Shown here piece by piece: positions 1-6,935 of a stretch of 17,284 nt of DNA (position 1 is the stretch's first letter; every line of letters begins with the position of its first letter). The notes beneath the pieces are model-generated. The model was given only the letters and a program-made list of their open reading frames with translations. It searched no databases and was not told the DNA's origin. The stretch spans positions 1 through 17,284 of the forward strand of contig CANNTZ010000053.1 in the NCBI GenBank assembly GCA_947522735.1, written 5' to 3'. The translations under genes were made by a program, and so were the position numbers. The DNA comes from an uncultured Oscillospiraceae bacterium. GTDB taxonomy: Bacteria; Bacillota; Clostridia; Oscillospirales; Ruminococcaceae.

Positions 1-177
1 GCCGACTGGTTCGCGCGGAGTTGGGTTGATATATCTTTTCTTATGGTTGGTTTTGTCTTTCGCCTATCGGCGAGGATAAACTGCGCTTTGGCGCAGGCTT
101 GCGCTCATGCCGCGCGGGCACTTACTTTTACACGCATTTATGCGTGGGTATGCATGACGAAAGTAAGCAAAGGCGCA

Positions 178-227
178 CCAAGGAAAGAGAAGAAAACCGT
201 TCGGGCGGTTTTCTTCTCTCCCCTTGG
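178..227. repeat. Large hairpin module, copy 1
   Basis: A 50-nt inverted repeat opens with CCAAGG and closes with CCTTGG. The arms pair over 20 of 22 positions around a six-base loop (ttcggg). It lies inside a 106-bp segment (181-286) that is identical to 901-1006. Confidence 0.85.
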
Positions 228-303
228 ATCTCCTCTCATCTTTCGACCGGACGCGATTCGCCTCCGCGCTTCGCGCGGTGGCTTACGGATTCGATATCGT
301 TAG

Positions 304-437
304 CTGGTTCCCGCGGCGAAAGGTATAAATCCGTGCCCGCGCCGCGGGGATTAACGCTGTGCAACAGCAAACGTAAGAAACCGCCGCTTGCGCCGGTTTC
401 GTCCGCGAATATATCTGCGGGCATTGCCCGCCGCGGA
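304..437. repeat. 134-bp multi-hairpin repeat module, copy 1
   Basis: The segment is identical base for base to 1161-1294. It contains several short inverted repeats, for example GAAACCG/CGGTTTC, GCTGT/ACAGC and GCGGGCATTGCCCGC. A near-identical copy in opposite orientation lies at about 14209-14338. Confidence 0.85.
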
Positions 438-466
438 GCGCGCCAAAGGCGCTTACGTTATCGGGT

Positions 467-874
467 GCGCCGACTGGCTCGCGCGGAGTTGGGGTGTTCT
501 ATCTTTTCTTACGGTTGGCTTTGTCTTTCGCCTATCGGCGAGGGCGGGCAGCGCCCGCAGGCATAGCCGCGGATCGCGCCAAAGGCGCTTACGTTATCTA
601 GTGCGCCGACTGGCTCGCGCGGAGTTGGGGTGTTCTATCTTTTCTTATGGTTGACTTTTTCTTTCGCCTGTCGGCGAGGGCGAGCAGCGCCCGCAGGCAT
701 AGCCGCGGATCGCGCCAAAGGCGCTTACGTTATCGGGTGCGCCGACTGGCTCGCGCGGAGTTGGGGTGTTCTATCTTTTCTTATGGTTGGTTTTGTCTTT
801 CGCCTTTGGCGAGGATTGACTGTGCTTTGGCGCTAACTTGCCCTCGTGCCGGGCGGGCACCTACTTTCGTTTCA
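467..874. repeat. Tandem 136-bp repeat, about 2.6 units
   Basis: Units start at 467, 603 and 739 with the same GCGCCGACTGGCTCGCGCGG opening, an exact 136-bp period. The first two are complete and differ at only a few positions. The third departs after about 80 bp, where it changes into the hairpin-bearing module. A further 139-bp unit starts at 1015. Confidence 0.9.
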
Positions 875-897
875 CGACGAAAGTAGGCAAAGGCGTG

Positions 898-947
898 CCA
901 AGGAAAGAGAAGAAAACCGTTCGGGCGGTTTTCTTCTCTCCCCTTGG
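898..947. repeat. Large hairpin module, copy 2
   Basis: Same 50-nt CCAAGG...CCTTGG hairpin as 178-227, inside the identical 106-bp block 901-1006. Just before it is a second stem, CCTACTTTCG/CGAAAGTAGG. The equivalent stem of copy 1 has the same arms ends (CTTACTTT/AAAGTAAG) but a longer, different loop. Confidence 0.85.
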
Positions 948-1160
948 ATCTCCTCTCATCTTTCGACCGGACGCGATTCGCCTCCGCGCTTCGCGCGGTG
1001 GCTTACGTTATTGAGTGCGCTGGCTGGCTCGCGCGGAGTTGGGGTTATCTATCTTTTCTTATGGTTGACTTTTTCTTTCGCCTGTCGGCGAGGGCGGGCA
1101 AGCGCCCGCAGGCATATCCGCGGATCGCGCCAAAGGCGCTTACGCTATCCAATGCGCTGA

Positions 1161-1294
1161 CTGGTTCCCGCGGCGAAAGGTATAAATCCGTGCCCGCGCC
1201 GCGGGGATTAACGCTGTGCAACAGCAAACGTAAGAAACCGCCGCTTGCGCCGGTTTCGTCCGCGAATATATCTGCGGGCATTGCCCGCCGCGGA
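1161..1294. repeat. 134-bp multi-hairpin repeat module, copy 2
   Basis: Identical to 304-437. The perfect identity over 134 bp points to recent duplication or gene conversion. Confidence 0.85.
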
Positions 1295-1404
1295 TCGCGC
1301 CAAAGGCGCTTACGCTATCGGGTGCACCGACTGGCTCGCGCGGAGTTGGGGTGTTCTGTTTTTTCTTATGGTTGGCTTTTGCTTTCACTTTTGGCGCCAA
1401 CCGG

Positions 1405-2253
1405 TCATTGTCCGGAGGAGAAAAAGAGAGCCACTGTGCCGGGGCCGACATGCGAGCCAGTGACAGGCTCGTAACACACCGTCAGACAGTTGCCGGAGCA
1501 GCCGCGTCGGCGCAGCTCGCCGAGCAGGAACTCCGCGCCCTCCTCATCATCCGCATGGGCAATGCCGATGCGCGCGCCCCTGTCTCCCACAAGCTCGTCA
1601 TATCTGTCCGCCAGCGCAAGCAACGATTGCCTGCGCCCGCGCACCTTTCCGCAAACGACTATTCTGCCCGCCTCGTCTCCCATCAGCACCGGCTTTATCT
1701 TCAGCACCGTTCCGATCACTGTTGCGGCGCGGCTCAATCTGCCGCCGCGCTTGAGGTATTCGAGATCGTCCACCGTAAAAAATTGGCGCATAGCGTGCCG
1801 TTCAGCGCAGATGCAGGCCACTATCCGCTCGAAGCTCTCGCCGCTTTCGCGTAGCTGGGCGGCTCTAATCGCCTGTAACCCCTCGCCAAGCGAGGCGGCA
1901 AGGGTATCTATCGCGGCTATACGGCGCTCCGGAAACTCCGTGCGCAGCTCCTCAACTGCAACCGCAGCCGCGTTGGCCGTGCCGCTGATGCCTCCGGACA
2001 TACCTACATAAATCACGTCGTTGCCCGCGTCCAGCTGAGCGCGAAATTCATCCGTGAAGCACGCGATGTTTATCATCGAGGTTTTTACTCTGGCGCCTGC
2101 GCGCATTGCGTCATAAAAGTGCCTTCCGTCGAAGATTCGCTCCGTTTTCTCGATACCGTTCACTGAATAGCTGAACGGTATTACCTCCAGCCCGTGCCTT
2201 TCTATAAGCTCCGGCGGCAGGTTTGCCGACGTGTCTGTATAAATTTTTATCAT
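1405..2253 (-). CDS. DegV family protein (fatty-acid-binding FakB-like)
   Basis: The 282-residue product has the usual DegV length and order of motifs. It opens with MIKIYTDTSANLPPEL, has the lipid-pocket loop MSGGISGTANAA near residues 84-95, then VDDLEYLKRGGRLS in the second half, and a near-terminal SHVGPGTVALFF. DegV/FakB proteins bind a fatty acid and present its carboxyl group to the kinase FakA so that it enters phospholipid synthesis; no fakA is present here. I chose the ATG at 2253 because GGAGGAG sits just upstream; an upstream in-frame ATG near 2307 would add residues outside the family pattern. The gene stands alone on the minus strand. Its stop codon lies within about 25 bp of the repeat array and the tail (FFSSGQ) is near the repeat boundary. 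The family is clear, the lipid ligand is not. Confidence 0.93.
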   Translation of the reverse strand: MIKIYTDTSANLPPELIERHGLEVIPFSYSVNGIEKTERIFDGRHFYDAMRAGARVKTSMINIACFTDEFRAQLDAGNDVIYVGMSGGISGTANAAAVAVEELRTEFPERRIAAIDTLAASLGEGLQAIRAAQLRESGESFERIVACICAERHAMRQFFTVDDLEYLKRGGRLSRAATVIGTVLKIKPVLMGDEAGRIVVCGKVRGRRQSLLALADRYDELVGDRGARIGIAHADDEEGAEFLLGELRRRGCSGNCLTVCYEPVTGSHVGPGTVALFFSSGQ

Positions 2254-2363
2254 CGTTATCTCCTCCATCCGTAAAACCATGTTACACCCGCTGCCCGCCA
2301 AAAGCAACCTACTGCCGCGGCTCGGCGGTCTACGCTGTAAAAAACGCGCTCTCCCGGGTGAAA

Positions 2364-2409
2364 CCGCTCAGTAGAGCCGGCGAAAAACGCTCTACTGCGG
2401 CGCTTTTTT
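2364..2409 (+). terminator. Intrinsic terminator ahead of flavin reductase
   Basis: AGTAGAGC (2370-2377) pairs with GCTCTACT (2389-2396), and CCGC (2364-2367) pairs with GCGG (2397-2400) across a two-base bulge. CGC and then six T residues (2404-2409) follow. No plus-strand gene lies upstream, so this is either a leader attenuator of the flavin reductase gene or the end of a small transcript. The rest of 2254-2460 holds nothing else that I recognise. Confidence 0.6.
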
Positions 2410-2460
2410 ATTGGAATACGCCGTTTTTTTATCTACAAATACCTCAAAGAGGAGCCTTTT

Positions 2461-3048
2461 ATGTCAAAACAAATCTGGAAACCAAACACACTAATTGCCC
2501 CCGTACCGCCCGCAATGGTGAGCTGCGGCACTCTCGCCTCACCAAACATCATCACGGTCGCATGGACCGGAATAATCAACTCCGATCCGCCGATGACCTA
2601 TATATCGGTGCGCCCCGAGCGCTACTCTCACCGCATCATCAGCGAATCCGGCGAGTTCGTCATCAATCTGACCACTCGGAAGCTTGTCCGCGCTGCCGAT
2701 ATCTGCGGCGTCCGCAGCGGACGCGACATGAACAAATTTGAGGCACTCTCGCTCACGCCGCTCCCCGGCTCTACTGTCTCTGCGCCGCTGATTGCCGAGG
2801 CTCCGCTCAGCTTTGAGTGCCATGTGACCGAGACGAAGCGTCTCGGCTCGCACGACATGTTTTTCGCGCGGATAACCGCCGTGCAGGTTGAGGAATCTCT
2901 GATCGACAAGAACGGCAAGCTGCGGCTTGACCGCGCCGGGCTCGCCGCCTTTGCGCACGGCGAATATTTTGCCCTCGGCGAGCGTCTTGGCACCTTCGGC
3001 TTCTCCGTCCGCAGAAAATCCCGCGGCGGCGCGGGCAATGCCCGCTGA
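2461..3048 (+). CDS. Flavin reductase family protein (flavoredoxin-like)
   Basis: The 195-residue protein matches the FMN-binding flavin reductase-like family (split beta-barrel). Recognisable family stretches are PVPPAMVSCG near the N-terminus, TYISVRPERYSHRII (about residues 41-55), EFVINL (about 61-66), HDMFFARITAV (about 139-149) and LGTFGFSVRRK near the end. Clostridial members carry electrons between flavin and partner redox proteins or reduce small molecules; the partner is unknown here. The ATG follows AGAGGAG at a good distance. The last residues (RGGAGNAR) are encoded partly by the palindrome GCGGGCAATGCCCGC, which belongs to the repeat family flanking this region, so the C-terminus looks extended by repeat DNA. 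The gene is monocistronic, with a non-coding region downstream. Confidence 0.88.
   Translation: MSKQIWKPNTLIAPVPPAMVSCGTLASPNIITVAWTGIINSDPPMTYISVRPERYSHRIISESGEFVINLTTRKLVRAADICGVRSGRDMNKFEALSLTPLPGSTVSAPLIAEAPLSFECHVTETKRLGSHDMFFARITAVQVEESLIDKNGKLRLDRAGLAAFAHGEYFALGERLGTFGFSVRRKSRGGAGNAR
3031..3045. repeat. Palindromic repeat fragment at gene 3' end
   Basis: GCGGGCAATGCCCGC has 7-bp arms around one base and ends directly before the TGA stop of the flavin reductase gene. The same palindrome occurs in both repeat arrays, for example just after the hemW stop (about 14114-14127). Confidence 0.7.
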
Positions 3049-3096
3049 TATTTCTGTGTCACCCGGCGTTTTACAAAATGTATAGAGACTGTTGTG

Positions 3097-3462
3097 TTTT
3101 CAACCTTGCGGGGGATTTTCCACCGCTTGTGTAAAATGAGTTTTCCACACTTTCAACAACGTTATCTACACCCTTTTTTCCGCATATAATTTTATAATAT
3201 ACATTTCCTCGTCCCGGTTTTCCGCTTTGCTGCGTCACATTGTGTTTTTTGCGGCGTTTCGGTATGCAAGCTGCGTTTTACGCTCTGTAAATTTTCGTCG
3301 GCATATTATGGTTTTCCACACTTTCAACAATGTTTTCAACAGCTTCTCTTGGGGAAAATCCAATTGCCACACACGAAAATATTACCATAAGTATACAGGT
3401 TTTCGAGCGGCGGTCGATAACCCGCCGCAATAAAGTTGAAAACTTGGGGAAAAGGTTGAAAA
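3097..3462. other. DnaA-box-like nonamer cluster with AT-rich blocks
   Basis: The low-GC gap 3049-3489 holds many nonamers close to the DnaA box TTATCCACA. On the plus strand they are TTTTCAACC 3097, TTTTCCACC 3116, TTTTCCACA 3141, CTTTCAACA 3150, TTATCTACA 3162, TTTTCCACA 3312, CTTTCAACA 3321 and TTTTCAACA 3333. On the minus strand, TTTTCAAC-type boxes lie at 3434-3442 and 3454-3462. The 20-mer GTTTTCCACACTTTCAACAA occurs twice (3140-3159, 3311-3330). Between the clusters, 3181-3202 is almost pure A/T with two TATAAT hexamers. The pattern resembles Firmicute oriC or DnaA-titration regions, but no dnaA, dnaN or rpmH is adjacent and none of the boxes is a perfect consensus match. A repressor-binding array is the main alternative. 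Confidence 0.45.
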
Positions 3463-3489
3463 CCTTCCCGTCACAGCAAAATATTTTGC

Positions 3490-3518
3490 TTGACAAGAAC
3501 GGCTTACGCTTGTATAAT
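3490..3518 (+). promoter_or_regulatory. Perfect consensus sigma-A promoter for blaI-M56 operon
   Basis: TTGACA (3490-3495), a 17-bp spacer and TATAAT (3513-3518) match the housekeeping consensus at all twelve positions. The next genes on this strand are blaI and the M56 protease, with a leader of about 115 nt. A promoter this strong needs repression, which fits the two dyads directly downstream. Confidence 0.85.
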
Positions 3519-3527
3519 TAACTTGTA

Positions 3528-3539
3528 AGACAATTGTCT
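3528..3539. promoter_or_regulatory. Candidate BlaI operator 1
   Basis: AGACAATTGTCT is a perfect 12-bp palindrome about 10 bp downstream of the -10 element, around the transcription start. Its ACA..TGT core resembles operators of the BlaI/MecI/CopY winged-helix family, so self-repression by the BlaI encoded downstream is likely. Confidence 0.6.
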
Positions 3540-3543
3540 GTCG

Positions 3544-3559
3544 TAACACTAATGTGTTA
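3544..3559. promoter_or_regulatory. Candidate BlaI operator 2
   Basis: TAACAC-taat-GTGTTA has perfect 6-bp arms and lies four bases after the first dyad, so the centres are about 18 bp apart. Paired dyads are usual for BlaI-type control. It also contains an ACA...TGT core, with a different spacing from operator 1. Confidence 0.5.
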
Positions 3560-3642
3560 TTTGTCGATTGAGGCGCTGCGGTCGCGCAGTCAGTGGAGGC
3601 CGGACGCTTTCGGTCGAGCCGAATTGCCAAAAGGAGGCCCGC

Positions 3643-4038
3643 ATGAACAACGGAAGAAAAAAATTGAGCGACGCCGAGCTGGAGGTCATGCTGGAGCTGT
3701 GGGAGCTTGATGCGCCCGCAACCTCGACGCGGCTGCTGGAGCTGCTTGACGGCAAGCGGAGCTGGCGGCTCGCGACGCTGCAAACGGTGCTCTCGCGGCT
3801 GGAGGAAAAGGGCTACGTCCGTTGCGACCGCTCGTCGCGCGCAAACCTCTACCTTGCCGCAGTCGACGAGAAGAGCTACAAGGAGCAGGCGAGCCTCAGC
3901 TTCCTGCAAAAGCTGCACCGCAATTCGCTGTCCGGGCTTATTGCGAGCCTCTACGACGGCGGAGCCATCGACGAAAATGACCTCGAGGATCTGCGCCGCT
4001 TCATTGAAGAAGCCGAAAAGAGGGAGGGAAAAGCCTGA
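3643..4038 (+). CDS. blaI: BlaI/MecI/CopY family transcriptional repressor
   Basis: The 131-residue protein is close to the usual BlaI length. Residues 8-60 carry the winged helix, starting LSDAELEVMLELWE and continuing through TLQTVLSRLEEKGYV, the recognition-helix signature of the family. The C-terminal half is the dimerisation region. I chose the ATG at 3643 because AAAAGGAGG lies just upstream; the longer frame from 3568 would run through the leader. BlaI dimers repress their own promoter until the partner membrane protease causes their removal. At the site matching the staphylococcal Asn-Phe cleavage bond this protein has NSLSGLIAS, with no Asn-Phe. The stop codon overlaps the start of the protease gene (TGATG), so the two are translationally coupled. 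The inducer is unlikely to be a beta-lactam, given the partner's sensor domain. Confidence 0.92.
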   Translation: MNNGRKKLSDAELEVMLELWELDAPATSTRLLELLDGKRSWRLATLQTVLSRLEEKGYVRCDRSSRANLYLAAVDEKSYKEQASLSFLQKLHRNSLSGLIASLYDGGAIDENDLEDLRRFIEEAEKREGKA

Positions 4039-6170
4039 TGGAGCGCATATTTTTGACCTTGCTGCCGGTGTCGGCGGTCTGCGCCGCAATAATAATCCCG
4101 CTGTGGCTGCTTTCGCCGCTGCTCAACCGGCGCTACGCGGCGCGGATGAAATATCTGCTGTGGCTCGTCATCGCGGCGCGGCTGCTGATACCGTTCGACC
4201 TCACCTTCGACCGGCGGCTTGAGGTGTCGCTGCCGGATGTCGCAAAGAGCGCGTACTTAACGGACGCCTCCACATCTGCCGACGACTCGTCGCCCACGGA
4301 AAACTCCGTGCCAGCCGTGCATGCAAGCCTCCCTGTCGACAATCCCGTGCCAGTCGAACCCGTCGCGCCGAAGCGCTCCACGCACGTCAGGCTTCAGGAG
4401 CCTGAGCCTGTAGAGCTGCTGACCCTCGTCTGGCTCTCCGGTGCGGCAGCAATGCTGATATGGCAGGCCGTTGTCCTCGCGCTGTTCAGGAAAAAGTTTG
4501 TGCGCGGCGGCAGACCCTGCTCGACTCAGACCGTCGCACTCGCCGCACGCATATCTAATGAGCTGGGACTGCGCCGGATCCCCAAGCTGACGTTCTGCGC
4601 CGCCGCGCCAAGCCCGATGGCGCTCGGACTGCTTGACCCGGCGGTCGTGCTGAACTGCGAGGAGCCCGGAGACGAGCTGGAGTTTATCCTGCGCCACGAG
4701 CTAACCCACATCCGGCGGCGCGACCTATGGTACAAGGCGCTGATGCTGGCGGTGCTCTGCATCCACTGGTTCAACCCGGCGGTTTGGATAATGTTCCGCT
4801 GCGCCGGGCGGGACGCTGAGCTATGCTGTGACTCCGAGGTTGCCGGCGGCTCCGATATGTCGCGGCGGCGCGCCTACAGCGAGGCGCTGCTCTCGGCGAT
4901 ACGTCGCGGACAAAGCGTCGCGCCCGCGCTCTCAACCAGCTTCTACGGCGGCAAGCGCACGCTGCTCGACCGCTTTTCCAATATCCTTGACCCTGGCAAG
5001 CGCAAAAAAGGCGCTGCAATACTGCTCCCGACGCTGATCTGCGTAATCATAGCCTGCGGACTTGTCGCCTGCGCCGTTCCCGGCGGCGACCCGCTCGCGG
5101 CGCTGCCATCCGAGCCCGCCGCACACAGGATCGTCATGCTCGAAGGCGCTCCGGACGGCGCCGCGCTCAGCTTCGACCATGCCTCCGGCGTTTTCGCCTG
5201 CTCCAAATTCGACTATACGACGACCCATCCCTACAACATCGTCCGCGCCGAATTTTCGGGAGGCTCCGTGCTCAAAGCGTCTCATCCGGCCACGGTGCTC
5301 AATCCCCACCACGTTATCTGCGCTGAGAGATACGTCTGCGCAATCGCGAGTTTTCGGGAGGATGACAAGCCCGTCACGCCGGTTCGGCTCTGCGTATGCG
5401 ACATGGACAAGGGTGAAACGCGGTTCTATGAGACCGATATTAAGCACGGTGAGGGCATCATCACTCGCTCGACGGGCGACAATTTTGCCGCCGTCGTTAA
5501 CTGCGGCCGACAGGAGCTGCGCATATACGACCCCGCAACAGGCGGCTACACCCTTGCCACAAGTGCGGGCGATGGCGAGCGCTTCTCCGGTCTCGCCGTC
5601 TGCGGCAAGCGGATATACCTGCTGTGCCAGCCTAAGGACGCCGAAAAGGCGCCGTATATCCGGACGTTTTCCCTCTCCGGACGCGCCCGTGGGCGCTATT
5701 CCGTCGGGCGGTACGATGAAATTGCAAGGGCACTGCGCGAGGGTTATTCCGGCGGCATACTGGAAGCGTCCGACCTTGCCGTTGCCGGTGACGGAGATTA
5801 TATCTCGCTGTGGCTTGGCGGCCGTTCGCTGATATTCAAGCGGGCACGGCGCAGCTACGAGCCCTTCGGCGCGCTGCCTCACGGAGATTTTTCGCCGCGG
5901 CCTCTCGTGCCGTACTGTTATTCCGACGATTCCGGTGTGCTCTGGTTTGCGGGAGCGCTCTACGGTGAGGGTGCCAACGCGGAAAAAACGCTCTGGCTGT
6001 TCGACGCGTCGTCAGGCGCGCTCAGTCAGGCGGAGCTTACGTTTGAGCAACGCGGCTTCATCTCGTTTTATGTGAATCGGCGCGGCGAGCTGCTTGTCCA
6101 AAATGCCGACCGGCCCGATGAGGGCGATGGATACGGCTTCGTTGCCGAAAGCTTCATCATACTCCCCTGA
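4038..6170 (+). CDS. M56 family (BlaR1-like) membrane metalloprotease, atypical sensor
   Basis: The 710-residue protein has the BlaR1/MecR1 layout. There are N-terminal membrane segments (about 5-28 and 38-52), a Pro/Ser-rich stretch (about 75-120), another membrane helix (about 126-150), a cytosolic zinc-protease domain with HELTH at 220-224 and ELCCDSEV at 261-268 giving the third zinc ligand, and a final helix at about 326-346. The outer C-terminal part, about 350-710, has no serine-x-x-lysine transpeptidase pattern. Instead it shows repeated strand-turn segments such as LRIYDPATGGYTL, GKRIYLLCQP, TLWLFDASSGAL and GELLVQ, suggesting a beta-propeller. It has nine cysteines after residue 380. 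The likely role is ligand sensing outside the cell and proteolytic release of BlaI repression. The ligand is unknown. Confidence 0.88.
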   Translation: MERIFLTLLPVSAVCAAIIIPLWLLSPLLNRRYAARMKYLLWLVIAARLLIPFDLTFDRRLEVSLPDVAKSAYLTDASTSADDSSPTENSVPAVHASLPVDNPVPVEPVAPKRSTHVRLQEPEPVELLTLVWLSGAAAMLIWQAVVLALFRKKFVRGGRPCSTQTVALAARISNELGLRRIPKLTFCAAAPSPMALGLLDPAVVLNCEEPGDELEFILRHELTHIRRRDLWYKALMLAVLCIHWFNPAVWIMFRCAGRDAELCCDSEVAGGSDMSRRRAYSEALLSAIRRGQSVAPALSTSFYGGKRTLLDRFSNILDPGKRKKGAAILLPTLICVIIACGLVACAVPGGDPLAALPSEPAAHRIVMLEGAPDGAALSFDHASGVFACSKFDYTTTHPYNIVRAEFSGGSVLKASHPATVLNPHHVICAERYVCAIASFREDDKPVTPVRLCVCDMDKGETRFYETDIKHGEGIITRSTGDNFAAVVNCGRQELRIYDPATGGYTLATSAGDGERFSGLAVCGKRIYLLCQPKDAEKAPYIRTFSLSGRARGRYSVGRYDEIARALREGYSGGILEASDLAVAGDGDYISLWLGGRSLIFKRARRSYEPFGALPHGDFSPRPLVPYCYSDDSGVLWFAGALYGEGANAEKTLWLFDASSGALSQAELTFEQRGFISFYVNRRGELLVQNADRPDEGDGYGFVAESFIILP

Positions 6171-6178
6171 AATTGCCG

Positions 6179-6209
6179 ACGCGCCGCAGACTGAACCTCT
6201 GCGGCGCGT
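6179..6209. terminator. Hairpin between convergent M56 and sigF genes
   Basis: ACGCGCCGCAGA (6179-6190) pairs perfectly with TCTGCGGCGCGT (6198-6209) around a 7-base loop. It lies between the M56 stop and the sigF stop. Neither side has a strong T tract, so it may be a weak shared terminator or protect the mRNA ends. Confidence 0.55.
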
Positions 6210-6211
6210 TC

Positions 6212-6910
6212 TCATGCGCTTCCGGCAAGCTCGCAGCGCAGCGCGCCGATGATCTTCTTCTCACGGCGCGACACCTGCACCTGCGTCATGCCCAGCCGCT
6301 CGGCTGTCTGCGTCTGCGTCATAAGCTTGAAATAGCGCAGGTAGATCAGTGTCCGATCCTCCCTTGGCAGCCGCTTCATCGCCTGCGCGAGCGAGAGCTT
6401 TTCCGACAACCCTTCCTCCGGTGATTCCACCGGCAGGTCGATTTGCCCGCCGTATTCGCCGTCATCATCCGCCGAGAGCGACAGCACAGGCGCGGAAACG
6501 CAGCTCGCCTCCACCACTGCCTCCTCCGTGATTCCCATTAGCTCCGCCAGCTCGCTGATCGACGGCTCGCGCCCGTTTTGCACCGTGAAGCGCTCCCTCG
6601 CGCGCGTCAGCCTCTGCGAAAGCTCCTTTAGTCCGCGCGATACCTTAACGCTCCCGCCATCCCGGAACAGCCGTTTTATCTCGCCGAGTATCACCGGCAC
6701 CGCGTAGGTTGAGAAGCGCACGCCGCGCTCCGGGTCGAACGCATCCGCCGCCTTGATTATTCCGATGCACCCTGCCTGAAACAGGTCGTCATATTCTATT
6801 CCGCGCCCCTTTAGCTTGTGCGCACAGGCGTGGACAAGCCCCAGATTGCCGCTTATCAATTCTTCGCGCGCCGGCGTTTTGGCTTTTGCCGGATCAAGTG
6901 TCGCCTGCAT
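6212..6910 (-). CDS. sigF: RNA polymerase sporulation sigma factor SigF
   Basis: This 232-residue sigma-70 family protein directs forespore transcription. Region 2 reads DDLFQAGCIGIIKAADAFD (41-59) followed by VRFSTYAVPVILGEIKR (64-80). Region 3 begins with VKVSRGLKEL (88-97). Region 4 holds the helix-turn-helix QTAERLGMTQVQVSRREKK (201-219). The SVKVSR and TQVQVSR signatures are those of SigF/SigG. Position after spoIIAA and spoIIAB, the genes of its antagonist system, identifies it as SigF (SpoIIAC). The N-terminus is some 20 residues shorter than in Bacillus. The ATG at 6910 follows GAGGAAG and lies 25 bp after the spoIIAB stop. No spoVA genes follow; the operon ends opposite the M56 gene. 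Confidence 0.95.
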   Translation of the reverse strand: MQATLDPAKAKTPAREELISGNLGLVHACAHKLKGRGIEYDDLFQAGCIGIIKAADAFDPERGVRFSTYAVPVILGEIKRLFRDGGSVKVSRGLKELSQRLTRARERFTVQNGREPSISELAELMGITEEAVVEASCVSAPVLSLSADDDGEYGGQIDLPVESPEEGLSEKLSLAQAMKRLPREDRTLIYLRYFKLMTQTQTAERLGMTQVQVSRREKKIIGALRCELAGSA

Positions 6911-6935
6911 CGATACGCTTCCTCATCCTAATCTG

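Larger units (their letters stand above)
1..1394 (+). repeat. Left mosaic array of hairpin-rich intergenic repeats
   Basis: This stretch has no convincing gene and is built almost wholly from repeated modules. The core CTTACGTTATC or a close variant recurs near 461, 588, 725, 1003, 1139 and 1309, each time followed by a GCGCCGACTGG-like segment. Three module types are visible: a 136-bp unit, a unit of about 276 bp carrying a large CCAAGG...CCTTGG hairpin, and a unit with several short hairpins. Many overlapping open frames exist on both strands, but they lack ribosome binding sites and follow the repeat units, so I treat them as by-products. The array begins before base 1 and ends within about 10-25 bp of the degV stop codon. 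The same family recurs at 14095-15064, mostly inverted. Confidence 0.9.

Noticed and set aside
467..1400. CRISPR or integron attC array
   Set aside because: Repeats are long and contiguous without unique spacers, and no cassettes or integrase are present.
43..1474. Many overlapping open frames of 60-176 residues in the left repeat array
   Set aside because: They occur on both strands, follow the repeat units, share copies of the same peptide text and lack ribosome binding sites.
2254..2460. FMN riboswitch before the flavin reductase
   Set aside because: The conserved FMN-aptamer segments are not present; only a terminator-like hairpin is seen.
4932..5882. 316-residue minus-strand frame opposite the M56 gene
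   Set aside because: Shadow frame of a GC-rich gene. The plus strand has clear M56 motifs, and no family features are seen in the antisense product.
5080..6170. Penicillin-binding sensor domain in the M56 protein
   Set aside because: No SxxK, SxN or KTG pattern is seen in the outer domain; strand-turn repeats are present instead.
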